Below are positions 1 to 10,466 of a DNA stretch of 64,000 nucleotides, piece by piece (positions within the stretch are counted from its first letter, which is position 1; the number at the start of each line of letters is the position of its first letter). Both the position numbers and the translations under genes were made by a program. The stretch is from the NCBI RefSeq assembly GCF_002332255.1, contig NZ_NRGW01000001.1, forward strand, positions 2,728,001 through 2,792,000, in the 5' to 3' direction. The notes beneath the pieces are model-generated. The model made no database searches and was not told the DNA's origin. It saw only the letters and a program-made list of their open reading frames with translations. The stretch comes from Halomonas sp. JB37. GTDB taxonomy: Bacteria > Pseudomonadota > Gammaproteobacteria > Pseudomonadales > Halomonadaceae.

Positions 1-853
1 GCACCGTCGCGCCCACATCATTGAACTCACCAATCGACAGATCAGGTCCTGCAGTGATGTTAACCAGAATACCGCGTGCGCCATGAAGATCGATATCTTC
101 CAATAGCGGGCTACGGATAGCTTTTTCAGCCGCTTCACGAGCACGATTCTCACCGGTCGCGCCGCCGGTACCCATCATCGCCATGCCCATTTCGGACATC
201 ACCGTGCGCACATCTGCAAAGTCGACGTTGATAATACCTGGGCTAGTGATCAGCTCAGCAATGCCCTGAACCGCCCCGAGCAGCACATCGTTAGCAGCGC
301 TAAATGCTGTCAACAACGTGGCATTTTTACCCAGCACAGAAAGCAGCTTTTCGTTGGGAATCGTAATCAACGAATCAACGTGCTGAGAGAGCTCTTTCAT
401 GCCCTCTTCAGCTGCACGCATACGCTTAGGCCCTTCAAAGGGGAAGGGGCGCGTTACCACCGCAACGGTGAGTATCCCCAGCTCCTTGGCGACCTGTGCA
501 ACAACCGGCGCACCGCCAGTGCCGGTACCACCGCCCATACCGGCAGTGATAAACACCATGTCGGCGCCTACCAGCAATTCAGCAATGCGCTCACGGTCTT
601 CCATGGCCGCCTGACGGCCCACTTCAGGATTGGCACCTGCGCCCAATCCTTTAGTGATCTCACTGCCTAGCTGCAATACCGTTTTAGCCGACACGCGCTT
701 TAATGCCTGCGCGTCAGTATTGGCGCAAATAAACTCTACGCCCTCAATATTGCTTTCGACCATATGGTTAACAGCATTGCCGCCACCGCCGCCAACACCC
801 ACCACTTTGATGACCGCACTGCTCGAGGGTGCGTTATCTACCAATTCGAACAT
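1..853 (-). CDS. ftsZ: Cell division protein FtsZ (partial, C-terminus outside window)
   Basis: FtsZ is the tubulin-like GTPase that polymerises at midcell into the Z ring and recruits the divisome. Reading the minus strand from the ATG at 853 gives [20 protein letters not shown] followed by the glycine-rich GGGGGNAVN loop. The tubulin signature GGGTGTG and the N-terminal GTPase core are visible. About 284 residues are present, so roughly the last quarter, including the C-terminal peptide that binds FtsA and ZipA, lies beyond base 1. It follows ftsA by 34 bases and is the last visible gene of the dcw cluster. The open reading frame is uninterrupted to the window edge. Confidence 0.95.
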   Translation of the reverse strand, partial: MFELVDNAPSSSAVIKVVGVGGGGGNAVNHMVESNIEGVEFICANTDAQALKRVSAKTVLQLGSEITKGLGAGANPEVGRQAAMEDRERIAELLVGADMVFITAGMGGGTGTGGAPVVAQVAKELGILTVAVVTRPFPFEGPKRMRAAEEGMKELSQHVDSLITIPNEKLLSVLGKNATLLTAFSAANDVLLGAVQGIAELITSPGIINVDFADVRTVMSEMGMAMMGTGGATGENRAREAAEKAIRSPLLEDIDLHGARGILVNITAGPDLSIGEFNDVGATV

Positions 854-887
854 AAGCCCCGTCTCCTGAACCGCGCTTGCGGCCCTG

Positions 888-2177
888 TCAGAAATTTCCT
901 TTGAACCAGCCTTTAAATCTTGCCAGCGTCGAATGGTCTTCCTTGATATCACGCCGGGCAAGTTCGTTACGGCCCTTATGAGCTGCAACAACTCCCCCGT
1001 GGCTTTTCAAGCCTTGCCCATGACGCGTTTCCTGCAAGGCATAGTGCAGCAAGCCAACACCCGTAGCATAAATCGGGTTACGGACGACATCCGCCAAACC
1101 TTTTACATTTTGAGGGCAAGCGATACGAACGGGCATATGGAAAATTTCTTCCGCCAATTCGCTAACGCCTTCCATGCGCGAAGTACCGCCGGTAAGCACT
1201 ATCCCTGCAGCGACCATATCCTCATAGCCACTGCGACGTAATTCATCTCGTATTAGCGTAAACAGCTCTTCGTAACGTGGTTCTACCACTTCAGCCAGCG
1301 CCTGACGTGATAAATCACGAGCAGCGCGATCGCCGACGCTAGGAACTTTAATCATTTCATCACTTGCCGCTAAATGAGTAAGCGCACAAGCATATTTAAC
1401 TTTGATTTCTTCTGCATGCTGCGTGGGCGTACGCAGTGCCATTGCAATATCGTTGGTGACCTGGTCGCCAGCAATAGGAATAACCGCTGTATGACGTATA
1501 GCACCTTCGGTAAAGATAGCCATATCGGTAGTGCCGCCGCCGATATCTACCATGCACACGCCCAGCTCACGCTCGTCTTCTGTAAGCACGGCCATGCTTG
1601 AGGCAAGCTGCTCTAAAATAATGGCGTCTACTTCCAAGCCACACCGCCGCACGCATTTTTCAATATTCTGCACCGCGTTTAACGCCGCGGTGACCAAATG
1701 TACCTGAGCTTCTAAGCGTACGCCTGACATACCTAATGGCTCACGAATGCCGCCCTGAGCGTCAATCGAAAATTCTTGAGGTAACACATGAAGGACACGC
1801 TGCCCTTCTGAAATAGCACGAGCACGAGCCGAGTCAATAACACGCTCAATATCTGAAGGGGTTACTTCACGCTCTTTAATGGCCACGACGCCATCAGAGT
1901 TCATTGAGCTAATATGGCTGCCCGCGACGCCAACATATACCGAGTGAATATCACAGCCAGCCATTAACTCAGCTTCTTCTACTGCCCGCTGAATAGACTG
2001 CACGGTGGATTCAATATTGATCACCACGCCGCGTTTCATTCCACGCGAAGGATGCGAGCCAATACCGGCAATTTCAATTCCGCCGTCATCGGTAGGTTGA
2101 CCGACTATCGCGACGACCTTGGACGTTCCAATGTCCAGCCCGACCACCATATTGGATGCGTTGGGTGAGCCTGCCAT
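888..2177 (-). CDS. ftsA: Cell division protein FtsA
   Basis: FtsA is the actin-like ATPase that tethers FtsZ filaments to the inner membrane and recruits later division proteins. The 429-residue product has the family's N-terminal phosphate loop ([16 protein letters not shown], about residues 11-26), a second phosphate motif around [12 protein letters not shown], and the adenosine motif [11 protein letters not shown]. Its last residues ([13 protein letters not shown]) form a basic/aromatic amphipathic membrane-targeting helix. Length is close to the usual 420. An AAGGAG Shine-Dalgarno lies 12 bases before the ATG, a rather long spacing. Unusually, 312 bases separate it from ftsQ upstream, so it may have its own promoter. 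Confidence 0.96.
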   Translation of the reverse strand: MAGSPNASNMVVGLDIGTSKVVAIVGQPTDDGGIEIAGIGSHPSRGMKRGVVINIESTVQSIQRAVEEAELMAGCDIHSVYVGVAGSHISSMNSDGVVAIKEREVTPSDIERVIDSARARAISEGQRVLHVLPQEFSIDAQGGIREPLGMSGVRLEAQVHLVTAALNAVQNIEKCVRRCGLEVDAIILEQLASSMAVLTEDERELGVCMVDIGGGTTDMAIFTEGAIRHTAVIPIAGDQVTNDIAMALRTPTQHAEEIKVKYACALTHLAASDEMIKVPSVGDRAARDLSRQALAEVVEPRYEELFTLIRDELRRSGYEDMVAAGIVLTGGTSRMEGVSELAEEIFHMPVRIACPQNVKGLADVVRNPIYATGVGLLHYALQETRHGQGLKSHGGVVAAHKGRNELARRDIKEDHSTLARFKGWFKGNF

Positions 2178-2489
2178 GAGTCGGTAAATCTCCTTGCGTC
2201 ATGTTTAAAGGTAAATATAAATAGGGAGGCACTTAATCCAACGTTAAACATTGAAGGCGTACAACCCGAAATAATCAGTGATGTTTCTCACATCATGCTA
2301 AGTACAAATAGTCGAATTTAAAAAACTATTTAACCAGCGCCTGGGCCATAGTATAGAAACAATAGTAGCAATACGACTAGTACAAACACACAATAATAGG
2401 CTTTGAAAGCAAAATGAAGGCTAATATCGACTTTTCAGCGATGGCAACCACTCACTTTTACACCTTATTTGCACTAAGTAATAGCATTG
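2178..2489. other. AT-rich ftsQ-ftsA intergenic spacer
   Basis: This 312-base gap contains no convincing ORF and is visibly more AT-rich than the flanking genes. It includes an inverted repeat TGATGT-N5-ACATCA at 2279-2295 and, on the minus strand, a TATACT hexamer near 2350 without a clear -35 partner. By position it could hold a promoter for ftsA-ftsZ or a regulator site, but neither is proven by sequence. In many gammaproteobacteria ftsQ and ftsA are almost contiguous. Confidence 0.6.
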
Positions 2490-3203
2490 TTACTCATCTG
2501 GCTCCTCAAATTCACTTTCTCCATGCCACGCAACGGCAACGCCATTAGGGTAGCGCAGATCAATATAGCGAATCTTGTCACCAAGAGAATATAGTTCTCG
2601 TTGCCATGACGCAGACAACCTGGCTAAGCGGACTTCGTGCTCCCGACGACCCAACATTACCCAAACACCATCATTTAACTGTAACCGCCAAGCACCCCTT
2701 GGCTCTAAACGCAGTTGCGTAAGATCAAGCGATAGCTGTGCAAAGTGAGATTTTAACCGCTGGTAATAACGCAATACTTCTTCACTGCTTCCGTTAGGCC
2801 CTGCTAAATCTGGGAGCCCGGACGGTGGAGAAAGCGGCGCAAAAGCAAAAGCCTCGCCCTTGGGATTAACTAAGAAGTCATCATTCCAACGTGCAACGGG
2901 CTGCTGCTCAACCAACTCAAACACTAAGGCATTGGGCCATTCACGGGAAATACGCACTTCGTTCAACCAGCCAATATCGAGGGCTCGATCACGTAGTTCA
3001 CCAAGATCTGCCGACAGCCAGGTGGCATTTACCACCAGCGGAGCAAGCTGAGTGCGCAAATAATCAGCGCTCACGTACTCCCATTCGCCGCGAATAGACA
3101 CCCGTTCGATGGGACGATCTAGCCACAACCAAAGCGCACGCCCGCCTGCTCCCATAAGCAAAGCAAGCAGGATAATCCCCAGCCAAGCATTGCGCCTTTT
3201 CAT
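2490..3203 (-). CDS. ftsQ: Cell division protein FtsQ
   Basis: FtsQ is a bitopic inner-membrane divisome protein that links early cytoplasmic to late periplasmic proteins through FtsB/FtsL. The 237-residue product has a short basic cytoplasmic tail, one membrane segment (about residues 8-26), then a POTRA domain beginning near IERVSIRGEWEYVSADYLR and the FtsQ beta domain (PNALVFELVEQQPVARWND). Its length is slightly under the E. coli protein. It starts 36 bases after ddlB, the usual dcw order. The tail is acidic (EFEEPDE). Confidence 0.93.
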   Translation of the reverse strand: MKRRNAWLGIILLALLMGAGGRALWLWLDRPIERVSIRGEWEYVSADYLRTQLAPLVVNATWLSADLGELRDRALDIGWLNEVRISREWPNALVFELVEQQPVARWNDDFLVNPKGEAFAFAPLSPPSGLPDLAGPNGSSEEVLRYYQRLKSHFAQLSLDLTQLRLEPRGAWRLQLNDGVWVMLGRREHEVRLARLSASWQRELYSLGDKIRYIDLRYPNGVAVAWHGESEFEEPDE

Positions 3204-3239
3204 AAGGCACTTTTAAATAAGGCATTATTCATGCTGTTA

Positions 3240-4169
3240 CTACTCGCCTGCGGTGTTGAGTATTTGTAGCACGAGATCATCAAAATCAATCCCAGCGTAA
3301 GCGGCCGCCTGAGGAACCAGGCTATGATCGGTCATACCCGGCACTGTATTGACTTCTAGTAGCCAAAAGCGCCCTTCTCCGTCGTGCATAACGTCAACCC
3401 GACCCCAGCCCTCGCAGCCAATGGCGGCAAACGCTTTCTGGCAGAGCACTGCAAGCACGGCTTCTTGTTCAACAGACAAGCCGCAGGGCAGATGATACTG
3501 AGTCGTGTTAGAGATATATTTGGCTTCGTAATCGTAAAACCCACCCGGCACCTCAACGCGAATCGCCGGAAGCACCTGATCGCCCAGCAGCGCGACGGTG
3601 TACTCATCCCCAACGACAAAACGCTCCGCCATGACGCGCGCATCAAATTGCGCTGCTTCTTGGTAGGCCGCTTCCAGCGCTGCCTGACTTTTCACAATGC
3701 TGATACCAAGCGTTGAGCCTTCATGCACCGGCTTCACAATTAACGGTAAACCAAGCTCAGCTACCACGGCAGCCCAGTCAGAGCTTGCATCCAGCATAAT
3801 ACTTTCAGGCGTTGGCAGACCCACCGCGTGCCATACTTGCTTAGTGCGCTGCTTATCCATACCCAGCGCAGAGGCCAAAACACCGCTGCCGGTATAAGGG
3901 ATATTGAGCAATTCCAAAGCGCCCTGTAGCGTTCCATCTTCTCCACCGCGACCGTGCAGAGCGACAAATACTACGGAAGGCGCCAGCTGTTCCAAGCCGA
4001 CTAAACCTTTATCGCGCAGATCATAGCCACATACCGCCACGCCTTTACGCTTCAGCGCATTCAGAATCGCGGCACCGCTTTTAAGCGACACATCACGCTC
4101 AGCAGACGTGCCGCCGTAAACCACAACGACGTTTTCAGGGGATTGTGTATTGGTCACATCAACGCTCAC
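3240..4169 (-). CDS. ddlB: D-alanine--D-alanine ligase
   Basis: This ATP-grasp ligase joins two D-alanines to make the dipeptide that MurF adds to the UDP-MurNAc-tripeptide. The 309-residue product carries the N-terminal [17 protein letters not shown] motif, the flexible-loop motif [11 protein letters not shown] and the C-terminal ATP/metal motif ([16 protein letters not shown]). The start is a GTG at 4169 whose last two bases are part of the murC stop (GTGA overlap). A GAGGT Shine-Dalgarno sits 7 bases upstream, suggesting translational coupling to murC. Confidence 0.96.
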   Translation of the reverse strand: MSVDVTNTQSPENVVVVYGGTSAERDVSLKSGAAILNALKRKGVAVCGYDLRDKGLVGLEQLAPSVVFVALHGRGGEDGTLQGALELLNIPYTGSGVLASALGMDKQRTKQVWHAVGLPTPESIMLDASSDWAAVVAELGLPLIVKPVHEGSTLGISIVKSQAALEAAYQEAAQFDARVMAERFVVGDEYTVALLGDQVLPAIRVEVPGGFYDYEAKYISNTTQYHLPCGLSVEQEAVLAVLCQKAFAAIGCEGWGRVDVMHDGEGRFWLLEVNTVPGMTDHSLVPQAAAYAGIDFDDLVLQILNTAGE

Positions 4170-5635
4170 AGTTCTACCTCATTCATCACTAGCTGCGCCT
4201 GCGCCAGGCGAAGAGAAATTCCGCCCACATCGCCTGCCCCTTGAGTAATTAAAATATCATCGGGGCGTAGCACGTTGGCGAGTAGCGTTGGCAGCTCATG
4301 CTTGTGCTCTACAAATAGCGGATCCACTTCGCCACGTTGGCGAATAGAGCCTGCCAGCGTTCGCCCTTCCGCCCCGGGAATCACGGCCTCACCGGCACTA
4401 TAAACATCCAGCAACACCAGCGTATCAACCTGGGAAAGCACCCGCACAAAGTCTTCGTACAAATCACGGGTCCGGCTATAGCGATGGGGCTGATAGAGCA
4501 TTACCAAGCGGCGTTCGGGCCAGCCTGCGCGAATAGCCTGAATCACCATGTCGACTTCACGCGGATGGTGACCGTAGTCATCTACCAGCATGATGTCGCC
4601 ATCTCCTTTTGGTGCAGGAAAGTGGCCATGCACCTGGAAACGACGCCCTACCCCAGCAAAGCCCGCTAAACCGCTTAAGATAGCGGCATCGCTAACGCCA
4701 GCATCGGTGGCTACGACAATCGCCGCCATAGCATTCAATGCATTGTGACGCCCAGGCATCGCTAAACGTACCCGTAGTGGCTCAACGTCTCCCGGGCGCA
4801 GCGCAGTAAATGTGACTTCACCGCCGCACTGAGAAAAATCTACAATGCGATAGTCGGCATCGCTGTCAAACCCATAGGTCACGAATTGGCGCTTAACTTG
4901 CTCGCAGAGACCGCGAATGTGCGGATCATCAATGCAGAGTACCGCCAACCCATAAAACGGCAGGTTGTGCAGAAACTCGATAAAGGTGCTCTTCAGGCGT
5001 TCGAAGTCCCCACCATACGTCGCCATATGATCAGCATCGATATTAGTAACAATGGATACCATCGGCTGAAGATGCAAAAACGAGGCATCCGATTCATCGG
5101 CTTCAGCGACCAAGTAATCACCGGCGCCCAAGCGTGCGTTAGCGCCAGCACTGGTGAGTTTTCCACCAATCACAAACGTCGGATCAAGCCCGCCTTCCGC
5201 GAGCAGCGTCGCCGTTAAGCTGGTCGTCGTCGTTTTACCATGGGTACCGGCAACCGCGATGCCGTGTCTAAAACGCATCAGCTCCGCCAGCATTTCTGCC
5301 CGACGCACGACCGGCACGCGATGCTCATGGGCCCAGCGAATTTCTGGATTCGTGTCATCAATGGCACTTGATACGACCACCACGTCCGCCCCATCAACGT
5401 GGGCTTCAGCGTGGCCAATCTCGATACAAACACCACATTGACGCAGCCGCTCCACCGCGGATGAGGCGCTCATGTCACTACCACTAACGGTGTAACCCTG
5501 ATTGGCAAGTACCTCTGCGATACCGCACATACCGACACCACCGATGCCCACGAAATGAATACGCCGGATGCGGCGCATTCCCGGAGCCGTTGTACAACCA
5601 CGCTGGGGCGTCATGGACTTGATTAGATCGGTCAC
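4166..5635 (-). CDS. murC: UDP-N-acetylmuramate--L-alanine ligase
   Basis: MurC adds L-alanine to UDP-MurNAc, the first amino acid of the peptidoglycan stem peptide. It shows an N-terminal Rossmann motif ([18 protein letters not shown]), the Mur ligase P-loop GTHGKTTTT, and the YGHHP and YQPHRYSRT motifs. I place the start at the GTG at 5635. It overlaps the murG stop as GTGA and has a strong TAGGAG Shine-Dalgarno 7 bases upstream. An ATG at 5668 lies inside murG and an ATG at 5614 lacks this signal. The product is then 489 residues, typical for the family. Confidence 0.95.
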   Translation of the reverse strand: MTDLIKSMTPQRGCTTAPGMRRIRRIHFVGIGGVGMCGIAEVLANQGYTVSGSDMSASSAVERLRQCGVCIEIGHAEAHVDGADVVVVSSAIDDTNPEIRWAHEHRVPVVRRAEMLAELMRFRHGIAVAGTHGKTTTTSLTATLLAEGGLDPTFVIGGKLTSAGANARLGAGDYLVAEADESDASFLHLQPMVSIVTNIDADHMATYGGDFERLKSTFIEFLHNLPFYGLAVLCIDDPHIRGLCEQVKRQFVTYGFDSDADYRIVDFSQCGGEVTFTALRPGDVEPLRVRLAMPGRHNALNAMAAIVVATDAGVSDAAILSGLAGFAGVGRRFQVHGHFPAPKGDGDIMLVDDYGHHPREVDMVIQAIRAGWPERRLVMLYQPHRYSRTRDLYEDFVRVLSQVDTLVLLDVYSAGEAVIPGAEGRTLAGSIRQRGEVDPLFVEHKHELPTLLANVLRPDDILITQGAGDVGGISLRLAQAQLVMNEVEL

Positions 5636-6729
5636 GCAGAGTCTCCTAACGACACCATCGCCAAACACCCTTCCACTAAGCGCTCTGTGGCGTCTAAATG
5701 GGCGGCTTGGCGTGCTTTAGACGCCATCATTGCCAGGGTATTTGGGACGAGTAATTCATTTAAAAAATCGGTTAAACGCTCAACGGTCAGATCTGACTGA
5801 ACAACGCACTGTGCCGCACCGGCGTTTACCAGCACCTGGGCATTGATACGCTGATGGTCATCAACCGCGAAGGGAAAAGGCACCAGCAGCGCGGGCTTGG
5901 CCGCCGCCGCCAGCTCAGCGACCGTTAAGGCGCCCGAACGGCATACGACAAGGTCAGCCCAGTCATAGGCAGCGGCCATATCATCGATAAACGCACTGAC
6001 TTCTGCGACAACACCGTACTGCTGGTAAAGCGCTGTTGTATCCGCATCACGACCTTTGCCTGCCTGATGGCGCACCTGGGGGCGTTGCTCTTCAGGCAGC
6101 TGCGCCAAAGCAGGCGCCAGGCGTTCATTGAGCGCAACCGCGCCAAGCGAGCCGCCCACTACTAACAATCGTAGAGGGCGCGCGGACAGTACAGACACAT
6201 CACGCGGCGCACTGCCTAGGCTGGCAATATCGTCACGCACCGGATTGCCGATAACGTCGGCGCGCGCGCCAAAGGCTTCCGGAAATGCCGCAAAGGTGCG
6301 CTTGGCGAAGCGTGATAAAACGCGGTTGGTGAGCCCCGCCACAGCATTCTGCTCATGAATAATCAGCGGGATGCGCATTAGCCATGCCGCAAGCCCACCG
6401 GGGCCGCTGGCAAAGCCGCCCAGCCCTACCACAACCTGGGGTTTAAAATCGCGAATAACTGCACGCGCCTGCAAAACGGCGCGGGTAAGATTCAGCGGCG
6501 CCTTGAGCCAGCCCATTAACCCATTGCCGCGCAGTCCGCTTACTGCAATGGTGTGCAATGTAATGCCCGCTTCAGGAACAAGGCGATTTTCAATGCCCCT
6601 AGGGCTGCCTAGCCATTCAACGTCTACTTGCTGCGCTTGCAGTGCCCGAGCGAGTGAAAGCGCAGGAAACACGTGGCCACCGGTTCCACCTGCCATAATC
6701 AGCACTCTTCGACGTGCGTTCGTGGTCAC
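5632..6729 (-). CDS. murG: UDP-GlcNAc:lipid I N-acetylglucosaminyltransferase MurG
   Basis: MurG transfers GlcNAc from UDP-GlcNAc to lipid I on the inner face of the cytoplasmic membrane, making lipid II. The 365-residue protein has the diagnostic GGTGGH loop at residues 14-19, [11 protein letters not shown] in the N-domain, GGSLGA in the C-domain and the UDP-binding [13 protein letters not shown] segment. It is a GT28-family enzyme of normal length. It lies 18 bases after ftsW and overlaps murC by a GTGA junction. Confidence 0.96.
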   Translation of the reverse strand: MTTNARRRVLIMAGGTGGHVFPALSLARALQAQQVDVEWLGSPRGIENRLVPEAGITLHTIAVSGLRGNGLMGWLKAPLNLTRAVLQARAVIRDFKPQVVVGLGGFASGPGGLAAWLMRIPLIIHEQNAVAGLTNRVLSRFAKRTFAAFPEAFGARADVIGNPVRDDIASLGSAPRDVSVLSARPLRLLVVGGSLGAVALNERLAPALAQLPEEQRPQVRHQAGKGRDADTTALYQQYGVVAEVSAFIDDMAAAYDWADLVVCRSGALTVAELAAAAKPALLVPFPFAVDDHQRINAQVLVNAGAAQCVVQSDLTVERLTDFLNELLVPNTLAMMASKARQAAHLDATERLVEGCLAMVSLGDSA

Positions 6730-6747
6730 ATTAAACTCCTAAAATGC

Positions 6748-7929
6748 CTACGATAAACGCGGCTCATGGCGCGGCTTATAAGGCGTAGAGGAACGCCGAG
6801 GACGATGGCGTGTTTCGGCATCGACGCGCAGCAGCAGTCCCACCATCATACCGGTCACCAGCAGGCTTGAGCCGCCATAGCTTATCAGCGGCAGCGTTAG
6901 TCCTTTGGTAGGCAGCAACCCAGAGCTCACCGCGATATTGATAAATGCTTGAGCCGCAATGACAAATCCAATACCGTAACTGACGTAGGCACCAAACAGA
7001 TGGCCCGCCAACTCAGCACGCCGCCCCACCCACATTGCGCGAGCAATAAAAATAGTAAACAGTAAGACAACAATAATGGCGCCAATCATACCGAGCTCTT
7101 CAGCAATGACGGCAAAAATAAAGTCGGTGTGCGCCTCAGGCAAATAGTGCAGCTTTTGCACACTATTGCCCAAACCAGTGCCTGTAACATGGCCGCGACC
7201 AAACGCAATTAACGCCTGAGTCAACTGATAGCCCGTAGCGAACTGATCAGCCCAGGGGTCGAGAAAACTGGTCCAGCGCGCCAGTCGATAGGGTTCAATG
7301 ATGACCATCATGACCGCGCCAGAACCGAGCAGCCCGCCACTACCAACCAGTAATACCAGCGATGCTCCGCTCATCATCAGCATACCGATGACACAAATAG
7401 CGAGCACCACCATGCCGCCAAAGTCAGGAGCTAGAAACAGCAGACCAACCGGTGCGGCCAGCACAGCCAACGGGCGCCACATGCTAAATGCCCGCTGACG
7501 GAGATCATAAGTAAAGCGCGACATAAACGCCGCCATGTAGAAAATAAGCCCAATTTTGGCAAACTCAGAGACCTGTAAGCTAGGCAATGGTCCCGGTAAT
7601 GCAATCCAGCGCTTACTACCATTAATCTCTTGACCAACGAACAGCACCAGAATCAACAGAAAAATACTGGCCATGAGAATCAGTGCAGCATTTTGGCGCC
7701 AGACTTCAAGCGGCACGCAGAGCATAAAGATACAGGCGACAATAGAGATCACTAGAAAAACGCCATGCTGGCGCGAGTAGTGAAAGGTATCTTCCAACAG
7801 GCCAATCGATGCTGAGCTCACCATGACCCACCCCAGCCCAGCTAAAGCTACGGCTGCAATAATCAACCAAATATCGCAAGGTAGATCACGGGTCGTAAGT
7901 GCAGCGCGTAAACGCTGAAGTCTGCTCAT
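6748..7929 (-). CDS. ftsW: Septal peptidoglycan glycosyltransferase FtsW
   Basis: FtsW is the SEDS-family polymerase that works with FtsI to build septal peptidoglycan from lipid II. The protein has about ten hydrophobic segments, the conserved PEAHTDFIFAVIAEELG loop and the C-terminal PLISYGGSS motif. The frame is open upstream to 8049, but the ATG at 7929 is preferred: it forms an ATGA overlap with murD, has a GAGG Shine-Dalgarno 7 bases upstream, and yields 393 residues starting MSRLQRLRAALTTRDLPCD. Translation is probably coupled to murD. Confidence 0.95.
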   Translation of the reverse strand: MSRLQRLRAALTTRDLPCDIWLIIAAVALAGLGWVMVSSASIGLLEDTFHYSRQHGVFLVISIVACIFMLCVPLEVWRQNAALILMASIFLLILVLFVGQEINGSKRWIALPGPLPSLQVSEFAKIGLIFYMAAFMSRFTYDLRQRAFSMWRPLAVLAAPVGLLFLAPDFGGMVVLAICVIGMLMMSGASLVLLVGSGGLLGSGAVMMVIIEPYRLARWTSFLDPWADQFATGYQLTQALIAFGRGHVTGTGLGNSVQKLHYLPEAHTDFIFAVIAEELGMIGAIIVVLLFTIFIARAMWVGRRAELAGHLFGAYVSYGIGFVIAAQAFINIAVSSGLLPTKGLTLPLISYGGSSLLVTGMMVGLLLRVDAETRHRPRRSSTPYKPRHEPRLS

Positions 7930-9314
7930 AGAGAAGCCTCGGTGACACGCTGCGCCTTCTGCTCGATCCAGCGTCGAAACATATCGCCGCGCTCTTGATA
8001 ATTGGCAAACTGATCTAGGCTGGCACAGGCGGGGGATAAGAGCACGCAATCTCCGGGTTGGGCGAGTTTAAAGGCAGCCTCCATGGCTTGGGATAAATTG
8101 TCTACTTCTTGGACACTCACATGCTTAATTAACGCGCCTGCTAAGCGCGGGGCATCTAAGCCGAATAGCAACACATGCCGCGCGCATGAGGCAAGCGGCG
8201 CCGCTAAAGGAGAAAAATCCGCCCCCTTACCGACTCCGCCAGCCAATAGAATCAAGCGCCCTTCCAGCGAAGCGCCAATACCGTTAATGGCCGCTAACGT
8301 AGCCCCCACATTGGTGCCTTTAGAGTCGTTCACCCAGGTAACGCCGTTAATACGCGCCACCACTTCACTACGATGCGCCAAGCCTTTAAATTCACGCAGC
8401 GCCTCACACATGGGCGCTTCGGCAAAGCCTAGCGCCTGCCCCATGGCCAGCGCGGCAAGTGCGTTTGCGTAATTGTGCTGGCCGGCCATAGGCATCTCAT
8501 CAACCGCCAGCCAAGGCTTATTACCCTGCATTAACGTCAACGTATCGTGACAAAGCGTTAAGCCCCATTCAGAACCGCTGGGCGCTTTCGTTGAGAAGTG
8601 AGCAATCTGGGCAACCCGCTGGTCGGGCCACGTTAAAGGCTCATCGGCGTTGACAACGGCGTGCTGAGCTCCGATAAAAATTCGCTGCTTAGCCGCGCGA
8701 TAACCGTGCATATCACCATGACGATCCAGATGATCTTCCGACAAATTTAAAAAAGCTGCACAGCTGGCGCCTAAACGAGGCGTTGTCTCAAGCTGGAAAC
8801 TGGAAAGCTCTAGTATGAAAAGTTCAGCATTAGGATGGCTGGCCAATAAATCCAGCGCGGGAGTGCCTAAATTACCGCCGACAGCTGCATCAACACCAGC
8901 GGCAGCCGCCATGTCGCCCAATAGAGTGGTAACCGTCGACTTCGCATTAGACCCGGTGATCGCCGCAATAGGCGCATGGGCTGCACGCACAAAGAGCGCA
9001 ATTTCACCCACCACCATTGGCTCACCGGTGTCAGGGCTTAACTGATCAGCGAGGCTTTCTAGTCCTGCCATACGAGAATCAAGACCGGGGCTCACTACGA
9101 CCTCTTTTACATCGCTTAAATCAAGCGCTGTGAGCGAACCACAGTGAATAGCAACCCCAGGGTGAGCAGCGCGAAAGTCATCCAACCCCGGTGGCGCGGC
9201 GCGCGTATCGGCGACCATATAGGGCAGATTTAAGCGCGTTAAATGACGGCAAATAGCGCGACCTGAGACCCCTAGCCCTACTACCAGCGTCAAACCTTTA
9301 GCTACTCGAACCAT
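7926..9314 (-). CDS. murD: UDP-N-acetylmuramoyl-L-alanine--D-glutamate ligase
   Basis: MurD adds D-glutamate to UDP-MurNAc-L-Ala. It has the Rossmann start LTLVVGLGVSGRAI, a Mur P-loop written GSNAKSTVTT (Ala where E. coli has Gly), and the WVNDSKGTNVGAT and LLSPACASLDQFANYQERG motifs of the family. I choose the ATG at 9314 because an AAGGAG Shine-Dalgarno lies 6 bases upstream. An in-frame ATG at 9341 has no such signal. The product is 462 residues. It sits between mraY and ftsW, and its stop overlaps the ftsW start. Confidence 0.95.
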   Translation of the reverse strand: MVRVAKGLTLVVGLGVSGRAICRHLTRLNLPYMVADTRAAPPGLDDFRAAHPGVAIHCGSLTALDLSDVKEVVVSPGLDSRMAGLESLADQLSPDTGEPMVVGEIALFVRAAHAPIAAITGSNAKSTVTTLLGDMAAAAGVDAAVGGNLGTPALDLLASHPNAELFILELSSFQLETTPRLGASCAAFLNLSEDHLDRHGDMHGYRAAKQRIFIGAQHAVVNADEPLTWPDQRVAQIAHFSTKAPSGSEWGLTLCHDTLTLMQGNKPWLAVDEMPMAGQHNYANALAALAMGQALGFAEAPMCEALREFKGLAHRSEVVARINGVTWVNDSKGTNVGATLAAINGIGASLEGRLILLAGGVGKGADFSPLAAPLASCARHVLLFGLDAPRLAGALIKHVSVQEVDNLSQAMEAAFKLAQPGDCVLLSPACASLDQFANYQERGDMFRRWIEQKAQRVTEASL

Positions 9315-9374
9315 CAACGGCTCCTTGTCGCACAATGCCACGCCTAATAGGCGTAGCCGTCATGACTACGTGCA

Positions 9375-10457
9375 TTAACGAATTTTGAGCGTCGCAAGGC
9401 CGAGTAACACCAGCACTACGGTAATAATCCAGAAGCGTACGATGACGCGAGGTTCGGGCCAGCCTTTCAATTCATAATGGTGGTGCAACGGCGCCATACG
9501 GAAGATGCGACGCCCGGTCAGCTTGTACGACCCCACCTGAAGAATTACTGACACCGTTTCGAGGACAAAAATGCCGCCCATGATAAATAGCACTATTTCT
9601 TGGCGAACAATTACCGCCACCACGCCGAGCGCAGCGCCCAGTGCTAGCGCGCCCACATCGCCCATAAAAACCTGCGCGGGATAGGTGTTAAACCACAAGA
9701 AACCCAGCCCAGCACCGGCAATCGTGGCGCAAAAAACCGCTAGCTCGCCGGTGCCAGCAATAAACGGAATGTGCAGATAGTCGGCAAACACGGTGTTGCC
9801 GCTCGCATACGCGAAAACCGACAAGCCCATCGCCACCAGCACGGTAGGCATGATCGCCAGGCCATCAAGACCATCGGTCAAGTTCACCGCGTTGGAGCTA
9901 CCGACAATGACAAAATAGGTGAGAACGATATAGAAAACGCCCAAAGGCAGGGCAACGTCTTTGAATAGCGGCACGAGCAAACTGGTTTCAACCGGCGTAG
10001 AGGCGGTGACATAAAGCAGCACCGCGGCCCCTAACCCAACGATAGATTGCCAAAAGTATTTCCAGCGAGCAGGCAGACCCCGCGGGTTTTTCTCAACCAC
10101 TTTGCGATAATCGTCCACCCAGCCAATGGCGCCAAAGCCTAAGGTGACCGCCAAGACAACCCAAATATATAGATTCGTTAAGTCCCCCCATAGCAAGGTA
10201 CTGATCGCAATAGCCAGTAGTATCATTGCCCCGCCCATCGTGGGCGTGCCTGCTTTAGAGAGATGCGACTTAGGCCCATCATCACGCACTGCTTGACCAA
10301 TTTGCCCTTCAACCAAACGCCTGATCATCCATGGCCCTAGCCACAGGCACAGCATTAATGACGTGAGGGCACCTAAAATCACCCGCAGGGTTAAGTAATT
10401 AACAACCTGGAAAGCAGATTGGTACTGCGATAAAAAATTCGCCAAGTGAAGTAACAT
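9375..10457 (-). CDS. mraY: Phospho-N-acetylmuramoyl-pentapeptide transferase MraY
   Basis: MraY couples UDP-MurNAc-pentapeptide to undecaprenyl phosphate, making lipid I in the inner membrane. The 360-residue polytopic protein has the conserved cytoplasmic motifs [18 protein letters not shown] (about residues 59-76), the aspartate pair in [21 protein letters not shown], and the histidine-rich [13 protein letters not shown] loop near the C-terminus. Length and motif order match the E. coli enzyme. It follows murF by 9 bases in the same operon. Confidence 0.97.
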   Translation of the reverse strand: MLLHLANFLSQYQSAFQVVNYLTLRVILGALTSLMLCLWLGPWMIRRLVEGQIGQAVRDDGPKSHLSKAGTPTMGGAMILLAIAISTLLWGDLTNLYIWVVLAVTLGFGAIGWVDDYRKVVEKNPRGLPARWKYFWQSIVGLGAAVLLYVTASTPVETSLLVPLFKDVALPLGVFYIVLTYFVIVGSSNAVNLTDGLDGLAIMPTVLVAMGLSVFAYASGNTVFADYLHIPFIAGTGELAVFCATIAGAGLGFLWFNTYPAQVFMGDVGALALGAALGVVAVIVRQEIVLFIMGGIFVLETVSVILQVGSYKLTGRRIFRMAPLHHHYELKGWPEPRVIVRFWIITVVLVLLGLATLKIR

Positions 10458-10466
10458 GAACGGCGT

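Noticed and set aside
8950-9010. Defective MurD P-loop (Ala replacing Gly in GSNAKST)
   Set aside because: The Lys, Ser and Thr that bind phosphate are intact and the rest of the protein is normal, so this is a tolerated variant and not a broken gene.
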